Assembly (NCBI GenBank): GCA_002839315.1
Contig: PGXV01000008.1
Span: 105,707 to 169,706 of the forward strand
Direction of reading: 5' to 3'
Length of the DNA: 64,000 nucleotides
Source of the DNA: Spirochaetae bacterium HGW-Spirochaetae-3
Lineage (GTDB): Bacteria; Spirochaetota; Spirochaetia; Treponematales; UBA12059
The notes below the pieces were generated by a model. That model ran no database searches and was not told the DNA's origin. It saw only the letters and a list, made by a program, of their open reading frames with translations. The position numbers and the translations under genes were made by a program. This document shows, piece by piece, positions 43,227 to 52,410 of this stretch. How positions within the stretch are numbered: the first letter of the stretch is position 1; each line of letters starts with the position of its first letter.

Positions 43227-44804
43227 ATGAACCTGATACGCAATTCCATAGGGCGCGACGTGCCCGCGTCCATAGACGGCAAGCCGCTCCGGCCTTACGC
43301 GGGAGCCTACGAGGATTCGCCCGCGCTCCCCGCCGGATCGCCGCGGACGATCGGAGGCCCGAGACGCCCCGCCCCGGCGCGGGGGAAGCCCGACAAGCTC
43401 GTGGCCGGATGGGACGAGCTGCTCGATCGGCTGGACCTGAAGGACGGCTCGACGATATCGTTCCACCACCACCTGCGCGACGGCGACGCCGTAATCAACG
43501 AGGTCGTCGCGCGGCTGGCGGCCCGCGGCCTCCGGGACCTGACGATAGCGCCGACCGCGCTCTTCCCGGTCCACGACCGCCTGGTACCGTTCATAGAATC
43601 TGGCGTGATAGCCAAGGTAGAGGGTTCGATGAACGGCGCGGTCGGCGCCGCGTGCTCCCGCGGGGCGATGAAGGGTACGGCCGTGCTCCGTTCCCACGGC
43701 GGCCGCCAGAGGGCTATCCAGGACGGCGACCTGCACATAGACGCGGCGTTCATCGCCGCCCCGTGCGCCGACCCCGCGGGCAACGCCAACGGGCTCCTCG
43801 GCAGGTCGGCCTGCGGGCCGCTGGCCTATCCCGTGCCCGACTCGCTAGCGGCCGACAAGGTCGCCGTGATCACCGACGGCCTCGTCCCCTACCCCTGCGC
43901 GCCCCGATCGATATCGGGCGGCAACGTCGACTGGGTGCTCGAGGTCGAGTCGATAGGCGACGCGTCGAGGATCGTCTCGGGGACGACGCGCCTGACGCGT
44001 AGCCCGACCCAGCTCCTGATAGCCGAGCTGACAGCCCGGTTCATCGAGGAGACCGGCGTCATGCGCGACGGATTCTCGTTCCAGGCCGGCGCGGGCGGTA
44101 TATCGCTGGCGGCGACTGTGTTCCTCGCGGAGCGTATGCGGGCGCGGGGCGTCAAGGCGTCGTTCGCGCACGGAGGCGCGACGGGCGTCCTCGTCGGGCT
44201 CCTCGAGGAAGGCCTCCTCGGTTCGATCGTCGACCTGCAGAGCTTCGACCTGGAGGCGGTCCGGTCGTGCCGCGACGATGCGCGGCATATCGAGTCGACG
44301 CCGTTCGATTCGTACGGCCCTCGCGCGTCCGGCTCGGCGGCGAGCATGCTGGACGCGGCCATCCTCGGAGCCACCGAGGTCGACCTCGACTTCAACGTCA
44401 ACGTGAACACGCACTCCGACGGGCTCCTGCTGCACGGCATCGGCGGCCACGCCGACGCCGCGGCGAGCGCCGCGTGCTCCATCATCACCGCCCCGTCGTT
44501 CCGCAAGCGCATCCCGATAGTCCGCGAGCGCGTCACGACGGTATCGTGCCCCGGGGAGGTCGTCGACGTGGTCGTCACCGAGCGCGGCGTAGCGATAAAC
44601 CCGCGCCGGGGCGACCTGGCCGATCGCGCGCGCAGGGCCGGGCTGCCGCTCGTCTCGCTAGGCGACCTGATGACGGAGATCCGCGCCTTCACCGGCGTCC
44701 CGGACGAGCCGGAATTCGGCGACCGCGTCGTCGCGGTGGTGGAATGGCGCGACGGCACGGCCCTCGACGTCGTCAGGGAGCTGGCCGGTCAGCCCAGGCC
44801 GTAG
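43227..44804 (+). CDS. citF: Citrate lyase alpha subunit
   Basis: A 525-residue CitF (citrate:acetyl-ACP transferase), which swaps the acetyl group on the carrier for citrate so that CitE can split the product to oxaloacetate. Features in order: SIGRDVPASIDGKPLRPYAG, TISFHHHLRDGDAVINEV, GLRDLTIAPTALFPVHDRLVPFIESGVI, GSMNGAVG and CADPAGNANG, and the C-terminal FNVNVNTHSDGLLLHGIGGHADAAA. Length is that of the family. The true substrate of this complex could be a citrate analogue, given the sugar-type operon. Its last 16 nt overlap, tail to tail, the response regulator gene on the other strand. Confidence 0.92.
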   Translation: MNLIRNSIGRDVPASIDGKPLRPYAGAYEDSPALPAGSPRTIGGPRRPAPARGKPDKLVAGWDELLDRLDLKDGSTISFHHHLRDGDAVINEVVARLAARGLRDLTIAPTALFPVHDRLVPFIESGVIAKVEGSMNGAVGAACSRGAMKGTAVLRSHGGRQRAIQDGDLHIDAAFIAAPCADPAGNANGLLGRSACGPLAYPVPDSLAADKVAVITDGLVPYPCAPRSISGGNVDWVLEVESIGDASRIVSGTTRLTRSPTQLLIAELTARFIEETGVMRDGFSFQAGAGGISLAATVFLAERMRARGVKASFAHGGATGVLVGLLEEGLLGSIVDLQSFDLEAVRSCRDDARHIESTPFDSYGPRASGSAASMLDAAILGATEVDLDFNVNVNTHSDGLLLHGIGGHADAAASAACSIITAPSFRKRIPIVRERVTTVSCPGEVVDVVVTERGVAINPRRGDLADRARRAGLPLVSLGDLMTEIRAFTGVPDEPEFGDRVVAVVEWRDGTALDVVRELAGQPRP

Positions 44805-46126
44805 CGTTTGATCCTGTAGAGTATCGTCCTGCGGCTTATGCCGAGTTCGAGGGCGGCCTTGGTCCGGTTGCCCGACCATTTCGCCAGCGCGCGCTCTATG
44901 GCGTCGCGTTCCATCAGGTCGAGGGACGCGGACCCGTCGGCCGCGGCCGCGGGCCGGGGATCGGCGGAGGGCGACGGGGCGAGCAGGCATAGATCGGACG
45001 CGCGGATCTCGTCACCGTCCGCGTAGATGAGCGCGCGCTCTAGGACGTTCTCGAGCTCGCGCACGTTGCCCGGGAAGGAGTAGGCCGACAGCGCCTCCAG
45101 GGCCCCGTCGGCGAACGTCGCGTCGGCCTTGCCCATACGAGCCCGCAGCTTCGCGAGGAGGAATCCGGCGAGCAGCGGTACGTCATCCGCGCGATCGCGC
45201 AGGGGCGGGACGGCCACGCGGAAGACGTTGAGCCGGTAATACAGGTCTTCCCTGAAGCGCCCGTCGCGCACCAGCGCCTCGATATCCCGGTTGGTAGCGG
45301 ACAGGATCCGAGCCGAGACGGGTATGTCCCTGGTACCCCCGAGGCGCCGTATCTTCCGCTCCTGGAGCACGCGCAGTAGCTTCACCTGCAGGTGCGGCGG
45401 CATCTCGCCTATCTCGTCGAGGAAGAGCGACCCGGCGCCGGCGAGCTCGAAGAGGCCGACCTTGCGGGCCTCGGCCCCGGTGAACGCTCCCTTCTCGTGG
45501 CCGAACAGCTCGCTCTCTATCAGGTTCTCGTGTATCCCCCCGACGTTGACCGCGACGAAAGGCTCGTCCGTACGGGGCGACCGGGCGTGGATCTCCCGGG
45601 CGACCACTTCCTTGCCGGAGCCCGACTCGCCCGTTATCAGCACCGTCGTATCGGATCCGGCTATCTTCTCTATATCGCGCCTGAGCGCGCGCGCGGCCTC
45701 GCCCTCGCCTATGAAGCCCGAGTCCGTCGCGGCCGTCCTCGCGCCGGCCTCCAGGCGATCGGCCAGGCGCCTCGACGATACCGCCGCCTTGAGCTTGAGC
45801 ACGAGCTCGTCCGGGTCGAACGGCTTGATGAGGTAATCGGCGGCCCCCGACTTGAGGGCCCTCACCGCGTCGCCGATCTCGCCCAGCGCGGAGATCATCA
45901 CGACGGGACAGCGCAAGCCCTCGTCCCTCAGCCGCTCTATCAACTCCTGCCCGCCCATCCCGGGCATCCTGAGGTCGGTGACGACGGCGTCGAACGACTC
46001 GTCCCGGAACGCGTCCAGCGCCTCGCGGCCGTCGGACGCGCAGGTCGACGCTATGCCTTCCAGCGACAGGATCACCTGGAGGGACTCCCTGATATTACGC
46101 TCGTCGTCGACTATCAGTATCCTCAT
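44789..46126 (-). CDS. NtrC-family sigma-54-dependent response regulator
   Basis: A 445-residue bacterial enhancer-binding protein. The receiver has LIVDDERNIRESL and phosphoacceptor Asp in VVTDLRMPGMGGQ. The AAA+ domain has Walker A GESGSGKE, the sigma-54 contact loop KGAFTGA, and Walker B LFLDEIGEMP. The Fis-type helix-turn-helix is NRTKAALELGISRRTILYRIKRYGLG at the C-terminus. All elements needed to activate sigma-54 polymerase are intact. It overlaps the sensor kinase gene by 4 nt and is last in the efflux operon. The likely target is the sigma-54 promoter of this same operon at 52206-52224. Confidence 0.95.
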   Translation of the reverse strand: MRILIVDDERNIRESLQVILSLEGIASTCASDGREALDAFRDESFDAVVTDLRMPGMGGQELIERLRDEGLRCPVVMISALGEIGDAVRALKSGAADYLIKPFDPDELVLKLKAAVSSRRLADRLEAGARTAATDSGFIGEGEAARALRRDIEKIAGSDTTVLITGESGSGKEVVAREIHARSPRTDEPFVAVNVGGIHENLIESELFGHEKGAFTGAEARKVGLFELAGAGSLFLDEIGEMPPHLQVKLLRVLQERKIRRLGGTRDIPVSARILSATNRDIEALVRDGRFREDLYYRLNVFRVAVPPLRDRADDVPLLAGFLLAKLRARMGKADATFADGALEALSAYSFPGNVRELENVLERALIYADGDEIRASDLCLLAPSPSADPRPAAAADGSASLDLMERDAIERALAKWSGNRTKAALELGISRRTILYRIKRYGLG

Positions 46127-47502
46127 CGCGTCACCTCAGGGGCGGATCCCGACGACGGCAGGGCGAGCCGCGCCCGGCAGCCTCCTTCGGGGCGGTCCTC
46201 CAGGGCGACCGAGCCGCCGACCGCCTCGGCGAAGCGCCTGCAGACGGATAACCCTATGCCGGTGCCCCGGCTCTTCGTCGTGAAGAACGGGTCGAACAGC
46301 CGCGCCGCGGCCTCGGCCGATATGCCCGAGCCGCGATCGAGCACGTCGACGAGGACGGTCTTCCCCGAGGCTCCGCCCTCGCGCTCGGTCACCTCGATCG
46401 CGACGCCGTTGGCGAGGCCGTCGACCGCGCCCCCGTCCGTCTCCGAGGAGCGGCTCTCCAGCGCGTTGCGTACGAGGTTCTCGAGTACCGAGCGGAGCCG
46501 CTCGGGGTCCATGCGGACGCTCGGGGCCGGGCCGTCGCCCGGTATCAGGATATCGCGGCCGCAGAGCCGCAGTCCTACCTCGCGGGCGACGTCCCGGGGA
46601 CGAATCGATACCGGGTTGCCCGCCGGATCGCGGAGGTAGTCGCCGACGCGATGGCTCAGCGCCGACAGCCTGTCCACCTCGTCGTTGATGATGCCTATCT
46701 CTCGCCGCGCCGACTCAGGGCAGGTCTTCTCCAGTATCCGCGCCTGGAGCCGTATCGACAGCAGCGGGTTCTTTATCTCGTGCGCCAGCGTACTGGCGGC
46801 CGTACCGAGTACGACGAGGTTCTTCTGCTCCTCTATGCGGACGCGGTACTCGGCGTTCCGCAGGACGAGGCCCCGGACGAACAGCACGAGCGCGGCGAGT
46901 GCTACGGCGACGACGGGGAAGAGGGCGTCCTCGAGGCGCCTGCGCATCCAGTATTCAGGCTCTCTAATCTCGAGATAGAAAAAATCCGCGTCGCGAAGCG
47001 TCTCGAAGAAGAATTCGGCCGCGGCGTCGCGTTCCGGCCGGTCGGGCTTTTCCGGAGCGGCCGAGGCGGGTCCTTCCGGCTTCTTGGGCGGGCGGGGCCC
47101 GAACGAGCGCGAGACGAGGACGATCGAGTCGTTGGCCGGATTATCGAAATAGAGTCGGCCGGCGTCTCCCGGGCCCTCGGTCAGGCTACCGGGAGACGGG
47201 AAGGTGTCCGGCGCGTCTCCCCACGCGTATATACGCTCGCCGTCGTCGGCATAGGCCGCGATCCCGAGGATCCTCGTACGGAGCGTCTCGTCGCCCTCTA
47301 TCGCCGAGCCGAAGTCGTCGTGGTCGCGGAGCCTCGAGAACAGCGCGTTCATGGTCCGCTCGGCGTCGTTATGGCTCTCGAGCCTGTCCCTCTCCGCCAT
47401 GCCTTCCCAAATAAAGGCGACGAGCCCGGCGAGCGCGGCCATCGCGACGACGGCCAGGCCGATGGATACTATCCTTTTCCTTGTACCTGTCATCGCGCCC
47501 AT
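46123..47502 (-). CDS. Sensor histidine kinase, NtrB/ZraS-like
   Basis: A kinase of about 459 residues. Transmembrane helix 1 is near residues 9-28 and helix 2 near 205-225, enclosing a periplasmic sensor of about 170 residues with a Pro-rich stretch (GPRPPKKPEGPASAAPEKP). The HisKA box is STLAHEIKNPLLSIRLQ, and the ATPase has ENLVRNALESR, DRGSGISAEAAARLFDPFFTTK and GTGIGLSVCRRF. The start at 47502 lies 4 nt after the TolC stop; ATG 47493 is nearly as good, and neither has a Shine-Dalgarno. The short periplasmic domain next to efflux genes suggests sensing of envelope stress or of a toxic compound. Confidence 0.92.
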   Translation of the reverse strand: MGAMTGTRKRIVSIGLAVVAMAALAGLVAFIWEGMAERDRLESHNDAERTMNALFSRLRDHDDFGSAIEGDETLRTRILGIAAYADDGERIYAWGDAPDTFPSPGSLTEGPGDAGRLYFDNPANDSIVLVSRSFGPRPPKKPEGPASAAPEKPDRPERDAAAEFFFETLRDADFFYLEIREPEYWMRRRLEDALFPVVAVALAALVLFVRGLVLRNAEYRVRIEEQKNLVVLGTAASTLAHEIKNPLLSIRLQARILEKTCPESARREIGIINDEVDRLSALSHRVGDYLRDPAGNPVSIRPRDVAREVGLRLCGRDILIPGDGPAPSVRMDPERLRSVLENLVRNALESRSSETDGGAVDGLANGVAIEVTEREGGASGKTVLVDVLDRGSGISAEAAARLFDPFFTTKSRGTGIGLSVCRRFAEAVGGSVALEDRPEGGCRARLALPSSGSAPEVTR

Positions 47503-47506
47503 TGTA

Positions 47507-48838
47507 TCACGGCACAAGCGCGAGTATCGCGTCCTCGCTCTCGAGCCCGGCGAGCCCCCTGAGCGTCGACAGGCACGAGAGGAAGTCGTACCGGGCGCTT
47601 ATGAGGGCGGTCCTGTCGACGCTTACCAGGGCCTCCGCGCCGGAAAGGTCCGAGGCGGAAGCGGACGAGAGCCTGAATCGCTCGAGCGCGTTATCGTAAT
47701 TGCTCTCGGCGTACTCGAGGGCCTTGGCCGACGAGGCTATCGTTCGGCCCGCCCCGAGTAGCTCGTTGACCGCTACGTCTATATCGAGGAGGAGGTTCCT
47801 GCTCCCGTCGGAAACGTCCAGGGCGGCGCTATCGGCCGCCGCGGAGGCGGACCGGACCGAGTTCCTCGTCGTCCACAGGTCGAGGTCGAGGCTGACGGAG
47901 ACGGAGATGCCGGCGTCTCCGAGGGAGAGTCCGTCGCCGTCGGTCCAGTCGACGCCCTGCGACAGGCCCGCCGTCACCGTCGGCAGGTAACCCGCGGCGG
48001 CGGCGCGTACGGACAGGTCCGCCTTCCGCGCGGCTATCGCGTATCCGGCCAGTTCCGGGTTGCCGTCGGCGGCCAAGGCGGCGACGCCGGCCGACAGGGC
48101 CTCCGCGCCGGAGTCGTCGAGAGCCGAGAGCCGTAGCAGGAGCCCGTCGTACGCGGAGAAGTCGATCGGCTCCAGGGCCGCTCCGACCCGGACGCCCGTG
48201 ATCGACGCGAGCCTGGCCCTCGCCGACGCGAGCGTCCGCTCCGCCTTTATCAGCGACGTCTCGTAGCCGGCCGTCTCCGATTCGGTCATCAGGTAATCCG
48301 ATTTCGCGAGCGCGCCCGAGTCCGCCTTAGCCTTGGCTATCCGCAGGCGGAGCCTCGCGGCGGCCAGGTCGTCTGCCGCGGCCTCTACCGACAGGGCTGC
48401 CTTGAGCGCGGCGTAGAAGGCCGAGTCGGCCTGCCCTATCAGGTCCAGCCTGACGGCGCGCATCGCCTCGCGCGCCTCCTCCGAGGCGAGCGAGGCCCGC
48501 TTCAGCGTCGCCGATTGCCTGCCGCCGTCGAACACGGTCTGGGTAGCGGACAGCTTGACCGCCGCGCCGAGCGCGTCCGAGCCGGAGCCGGAATAGTCAT
48601 AAGCCAGGGAACCGCTCGCCGACGCGCCGACGGACGGCATGCCGGCGTACGCCTGGGCCCTCTCCGCGAGGACCGCCGTCTCGACCGCCAGCGCCGCCTT
48701 CCCGAGCGCCGCCGAATTCCCGAGGACGAGCCTCCTCGCCGCCGCTACGTCGAGCGCGTCCTGGGCTGCCGCGGAAGGCGCCGCGATCGAGGCTATCGTA
48801 AGGGCGGCTATCGCCGCCAGCGCGTATCTTCTCATCAT
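47507..48838 (-). CDS. TolC-family outer-membrane efflux protein
   Basis: A 443-residue outer-membrane channel. The signal peptide RRYALAAIAALTIASIAAPSAAAQ precedes two long repeats of coiled-coil helices typical of the OEP family. Marks include the ALGKAALAVETAVLAERAQAYAGMPSV opening, KADSGALAKSDYLMTES in the first repeat and YDNALERFRLSSASASDLSGAEALVSV in the second. The protein would complete the tripartite pump with the MacA-like adaptor and MacB-like transporter encoded just upstream in the same operon. It starts 10 nt after the permease gene. Confidence 0.9.
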   Translation of the reverse strand: MMRRYALAAIAALTIASIAAPSAAAQDALDVAAARRLVLGNSAALGKAALAVETAVLAERAQAYAGMPSVGASASGSLAYDYSGSGSDALGAAVKLSATQTVFDGGRQSATLKRASLASEEAREAMRAVRLDLIGQADSAFYAALKAALSVEAAADDLAAARLRLRIAKAKADSGALAKSDYLMTESETAGYETSLIKAERTLASARARLASITGVRVGAALEPIDFSAYDGLLLRLSALDDSGAEALSAGVAALAADGNPELAGYAIAARKADLSVRAAAAGYLPTVTAGLSQGVDWTDGDGLSLGDAGISVSVSLDLDLWTTRNSVRSASAAADSAALDVSDGSRNLLLDIDVAVNELLGAGRTIASSAKALEYAESNYDNALERFRLSSASASDLSGAEALVSVDRTALISARYDFLSCLSTLRGLAGLESEDAILALVP

Positions 48839-48848
48839 CGCACTCCTA

Positions 48849-50045
48849 TCATTCGTAGCGAAGGGCGTCTATCGGATACAGGTCGGCGGCCTTCCTCGCG
48901 GGGTAGTACCCGAAGAAGATCCCGACGGCCGCTGCGAATCCCGCCGAGGCGGCTATCACCGCAGAGCTCACCAGGGTCGGCGTGTTCAAGAACGTATCGA
49001 GGACGAAGGAGACGCCCAGGGCCAGGAGGATGCCGAGCAACCCGCCAAGCAGGCTCAGGATCACCGACTCGGAGAGGAACTGCAGCAGGATATCCCTCCT
49101 GCGGGCCCCGACCGACATGCGTATGCCTATCTCGCGCGTCCGTTCCGTGACCGACACGAGCATGATGTTCATGATGCCTATGCCGCCCACGACCAGCGAT
49201 ACGCCCGCTATGGCGGCGAGCAGGGTCGTCAGGGTCTGCGAAGTCTGGGCCGCCGTCTTTATGATCTCCGCCTGGTTCATGACGCTAAAGTCGGCGTCGT
49301 CTCCCTCGGACAGCCTGTGCGACTCGCGTAGTATCGCCGTTACCTCCGCCTGCGCCTCGTCCATCAGCTCCTCGGCGACGACGCTCATCTCTATAGACTG
49401 TATCGAGGTATCGCGCATCAGCCGGTTGACCGCGGTGTCCAGCGGCACCATCACGACGTCGTCCTGGTCGGTGCCGGTGCCGGTCGATCCCTTGCTGGAC
49501 AGCACCCCTATGATCGTGAACGGCGTCGAGCCTATGCGCACGCTCCGGCCGACCGGGTCCTCGCCCGGAAACAGCTCCGCGGCTACCGTGGAACCGAGCA
49601 CCGCCACCTTGGCGCGCTTGTCCAGGTCCGCTTCGGCGAAGAACGCGCCCGACTCGACGGGCCAGCCCTTTATCGTTAGGTAATCGGGTTCGAGGCCGTA
49701 GACCGAGGTGGACCAGTAGCCGGAGCCGCCTACGACCTTGGAGCTCGACAGCCGTACTTCGCCGGTGATGGCGGAGAGGTAGCTGGCCTCGGAGCGTAGC
49801 TTCCCCACGTCGGCCATCGACAGGCGATTGGCCTCCCTGGGGCCGCGCGGCGGCATGACCATCAGGAGGTTCGTGCCCATCGACGATATGCTCGCCTTGA
49901 TCTGGGCCTGCGAGCCGGAGCCTACCGCGAGCATCACTATCACCGAGCCGACGCCTATGATGATGCCGAGCGACGTGAGGAAGCTCCGCATCTTGTTGCG
50001 GAATATGCTGAGCGCCGACGCGCGGATGAGCTTGGCCGCGGTCAT
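48849..50045 (-). CDS. MacB-like ABC transporter permease (FtsX fold)
   Basis: A 398-residue permease with four helices, one at the N-terminus ([26 protein letters not shown]) and three at the C-terminus ([46 protein letters not shown] and following). A large periplasmic MacB_PCD domain lies between ([35 protein letters not shown]). MacB-type transporters use ATP to drive substrates from the periplasm through TolC. Here the ATPase is encoded by a separate gene. The ATG at 50045 overlaps the ATPase stop by 4 nt and is followed by TolC. Confidence 0.93.
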   Translation of the reverse strand: MTAAKLIRASALSIFRNKMRSFLTSLGIIIGVGSVIVMLAVGSGSQAQIKASISSMGTNLLMVMPPRGPREANRLSMADVGKLRSEASYLSAITGEVRLSSSKVVGGSGYWSTSVYGLEPDYLTIKGWPVESGAFFAEADLDKRAKVAVLGSTVAAELFPGEDPVGRSVRIGSTPFTIIGVLSSKGSTGTGTDQDDVVMVPLDTAVNRLMRDTSIQSIEMSVVAEELMDEAQAEVTAILRESHRLSEGDDADFSVMNQAEIIKTAAQTSQTLTTLLAAIAGVSLVVGGIGIMNIMLVSVTERTREIGIRMSVGARRRDILLQFLSESVILSLLGGLLGILLALGVSFVLDTFLNTPTLVSSAVIAASAGFAAAVGIFFGYYPARKAADLYPIDALRYE

Positions 50046-50806
50046 GGCGACGCCTCCGCCACGGCTATCCGAGCGTGCCGCTTCTTCCACGCGTCCAGGT
50101 CGACGGCCGCCCGGCGCCGCTCGGTCACCGGCGCGTCGGAGACGATCGCCCCGTCGCGCATCGTTATCACGCGCTTCGTGTACGCGGCGACCTCCGGCTC
50201 GTGCGTCACCATCACGACGGTCTTGCCGCGCTCGTTCAGCTGCTGGAACAGGCTCATCACCTCGAGGGTCATCTCGGTATCGAGATTGCCCGTCGGTTCG
50301 TCCGCCAGTATGAAGGCCGGATCGTTGACCATCGCCCTGGCTATCGCGACGCGCTGTTGCTGGCCGCCGGACAGCTGGTTAGGCATATGGTCGAGCCTGT
50401 CGCCCAGCCCCACGTCCGTAAGCGCGGCCTTGGCCCGCGCCCTGGGATCCGCCTTCGAGCCGGAACGGTCATAGAAAAGGGGCAGCTCCACGTTCTCGAG
50501 GGCGCTCGTCCTGGACAGCAGGTTGAAGCCCTGGAACACGAAGCCGATCTTGCCGTTCCGTATATCGGCGAACTCGTCCGGGCCGGCCGCGGACGTGTCC
50601 AGGCCGTCGAGGACGTAGGTGCCCTCGGTCGGCTTGTCCAGGCAGCCCAGCGTATTCATCAGCGTCGACTTTCCCGAGCCGGACGGGCCCATGATCGCGA
50701 CGAACTCGCCTTCCTCCACGTCCAGGTCGAGGCCGCGTATGGCCCTGACGACGATATCGCCTATTTCATAGCGCCGCTGAATGCCGCGCAATTCGATGAT
50801 GGCCAT
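50042..50806 (-). CDS. ABC transporter ATP-binding protein, MacB/LolD type
   Basis: A 254-residue ATPase. Walker A is [10 protein letters not shown]-loop FQGFNLL, signature [16 protein letters not shown], Walker [14 protein letters not shown] and H-loop VTHE. The sequence [40 protein letters not shown] matches the LolD/MacB/FtsE subgroup. The C-terminus has a short extension ([25 protein letters not shown]). The ATG at 50806 follows the adaptor gene stop by 2 nt. It pairs with the permease encoded next. Confidence 0.94.
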   Translation of the reverse strand: MAIIELRGIQRRYEIGDIVVRAIRGLDLDVEEGEFVAIMGPSGSGKSTLMNTLGCLDKPTEGTYVLDGLDTSAAGPDEFADIRNGKIGFVFQGFNLLSRTSALENVELPLFYDRSGSKADPRARAKAALTDVGLGDRLDHMPNQLSGGQQQRVAIARAMVNDPAFILADEPTGNLDTEMTLEVMSLFQQLNERGKTVVMVTHEPEVAAYTKRVITMRDGAIVSDAPVTERRRAAVDLDAWKKRHARIAVAEASP

Positions 50807-50808
50807 GA

Positions 50809-52176
50809 TTACTGCACCTCGATCTTCGATATGACCTTGGTGCCCTCTAGACCCTCGGCCCCGACGATCTCGGTCTTCGACCCGTCGCTCGCGCCCGTCT
50901 CGACGAGCAGCGCGGCGAGCCGGCCGGAATCGTCGACGTACCATAGCGTCTTCTTCGCGGCCGCCTCCCGGACGGGCGCGCCGGAGGAGGCGGCGGAAGT
51001 CCTGGCGTCGGGCGGGCCTCCGAACCCCGGGCCGCCCATCCCGCCCATCGGACGTCCGCCGGCGCCGGCGCCGCCCATGAGGCTCGTCAGCCCTCCCGCC
51101 TTGGCCGCGGCGGGAGCCTGGGGCGCGTCGGCCGACTCGAGCCGCTCATCGTAGCGCGCTTCCGCGTCGGCCCGCTCGGCCGCCGACAGCGCACCGAGCC
51201 CGGCGAGGAACCTCGCCTTGGCTATCTCCTCGTCGGAGAGCTCCGTCGGGGTGAAGCGCAGCGCCGAGTTGGGCACGACGAGTATATCGTCCTTCCGCTG
51301 CTCGATGAACGTCACGCTGGCGGTCATGCCCGGCAACAGCTTTCCCGACTCGTTGTCGGCGAGGATGATGACGGTATAGTAGACGACGTTGTCGGTCGTC
51401 TCCGGAACGAGGCGTATCGACTTGACCGCGCCGGTAAACGCATTCCCCGGATCGGCCTCCACGGTAAAGCGCACGTCCTGCCCCACCCGTATCGCGCCGA
51501 TATCGAGCTCGTCGACCTCCGCCTCTATCTGCATGCGGGACAGGTCCTCCGCTATCGTGAAGAGGCTCGTGGACGACGAGCTCGAACCGCCTACGACGCT
51601 CTGACCGGCGTCGACGTCCCTTTCGAGCACGACGCCGCTGATCGGCGAGGTTATGATGGCGTACTGGTTTATCTCGGTCTCGATCTCCTCGAGCGACGCC
51701 AGCGAGGCGGCCAGCTCGGCCCGGGCGACCTCCAGCGTCGACCGGCTCGCCTGCAGGTCGTACTCGGAAAGGAGATCCTTGGAGAACAGGCTCTCGGCGT
51801 TCTTCGCGTCGAGAGCCTCCAGCTCGTAATTCGCCCGCGCCTTGTCGACCGCGGACTGCGCGACCTTGGCCTGCAGTCGGAGCAGATCGGTATTGATGGT
51901 AGCGAGCACCTGCCCCTTCCGGACGCTGTCGTTGTAGTCTACCGCGACCGTCTCGAGCCTGCCGCTCATCTGGGCGAGCACGCTGACAGACGATACGACC
52001 GAGAGCGTTCCGCTGCTCGATACGACGCTCTCGATCGATCCGCGCGCGATCGTAGCGAACGCGTACGATTCGCCTTCCGCCTTCGAGCCGTCCTTCTTGC
52101 CGGATATAAGGACCAGCATAGCCGCCGCGACGACGGCCACGCTCAGGAGACCGACTAGTAGCTTCCATTTCTTCAT
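50809..52176 (-). CDS. MacA/HlyD-type periplasmic adaptor
   Basis: A 455-residue membrane-fusion protein. The N-terminal anchor KWKLLVGLLSVAVVAAAMLVLISG precedes the biotinyl-lipoyl and coiled-coil region with VSVLAQMSGRLETVAVDYNDSVRKGQVLATI and TSPISGVVLERDVDAGQSVVGG. The beta-barrel and membrane-proximal domains follow (RMQIEAEVDELDIGAIRVGQDVRFTVEA). Unusually, a Gly/Pro/Met-rich insert (about residues 365-400; GGAGAGGRPMGGMGGPGFGGP) lies near the C-terminus. The adaptor bridges transporter and TolC. The ATG at 52176 is chosen because the anchor starts here. GAGGAG lies about 11-12 nt upstream, and the sigma-54 promoter is 30 nt upstream. Confidence 0.91.
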   Translation of the reverse strand: MKKWKLLVGLLSVAVVAAAMLVLISGKKDGSKAEGESYAFATIARGSIESVVSSSGTLSVVSSVSVLAQMSGRLETVAVDYNDSVRKGQVLATINTDLLRLQAKVAQSAVDKARANYELEALDAKNAESLFSKDLLSEYDLQASRSTLEVARAELAASLASLEEIETEINQYAIITSPISGVVLERDVDAGQSVVGGSSSSSTSLFTIAEDLSRMQIEAEVDELDIGAIRVGQDVRFTVEADPGNAFTGAVKSIRLVPETTDNVVYYTVIILADNESGKLLPGMTASVTFIEQRKDDILVVPNSALRFTPTELSDEEIAKARFLAGLGALSAAERADAEARYDERLESADAPQAPAAAKAGGLTSLMGGAGAGGRPMGGMGGPGFGGPPDARTSAASSGAPVREAAAKKTLWYVDDSGRLAALLVETGASDGSKTEIVGAEGLEGTKVISKIEVQ

Positions 52177-52205
52177 ACTCGTTGCACTCCTCGCATGTTC
52201 CCTAT

Positions 52206-52224
52206 AAAGCAGGAAGCGTGCCAA
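52206..52224 (-). promoter_or_regulatory. Sigma-54 promoter of the efflux / two-component operon
   Basis: On the minus strand TTGGCACG (52217-52224), four bases and CTGCTTT (52206-52212) match the -24/-12 consensus. The invariant GG and GC are exactly 10 nt apart. The ATG at 52176 is 30 nt downstream. Confidence 0.8.
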
Positions 52225-52275
52225 GGCGTAGATAGAGCGGAGGAGGCGGCGGCGGCAATGCGGGAATAAAAAGAC

Positions 52276-52308
52276 GCGCAACTATTGCGCTGCGCAAGAA
52301 CTGCACAA
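52276..52308. promoter_or_regulatory. Palindromic upstream activator sites for the sigma-54 promoter
   Basis: GCGCAA-CTA-TTGCGC (52276-52290) and TTGCGC-T-GCGCAA (52285-52297) are perfect overlapping palindromes. A further half-site TGCACAA is at 52302-52308. They lie about 60-90 nt upstream of the -24 element, the normal place for an NtrC-type activator. Confidence 0.65.
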
Positions 52309-52359
52309 CACGCGAGATCGTTTCGTAGTCGGGACTATCCTGATAGGCAGGGAGCACAG

Positions 52360-52390
52360 AAAAAAGGAGACGACCTATCGTCGTCTCCTT
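52360..52390 (-). terminator. Rho-independent terminator of the thioredoxin-fold gene
   Basis: On the minus strand, hairpin AAGGAGACGAC-GATAG-GTCGTCTCCTT followed by TTTT, 20 nt after the stop at 52411. The stem is a perfect 11-bp match. Confidence 0.85.
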
Positions 52391-52410
52391 CTCGTAAGCG
52401 ACGCTTCGCC

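Noticed and set aside
47493-47502. Leaderless -10 signal before the sensor kinase
   Set aside because: GTGATACA before ATG 47502 does not fit TANNNT at 6 nt, and the gene follows the TolC stop by 4 nt in an operon.
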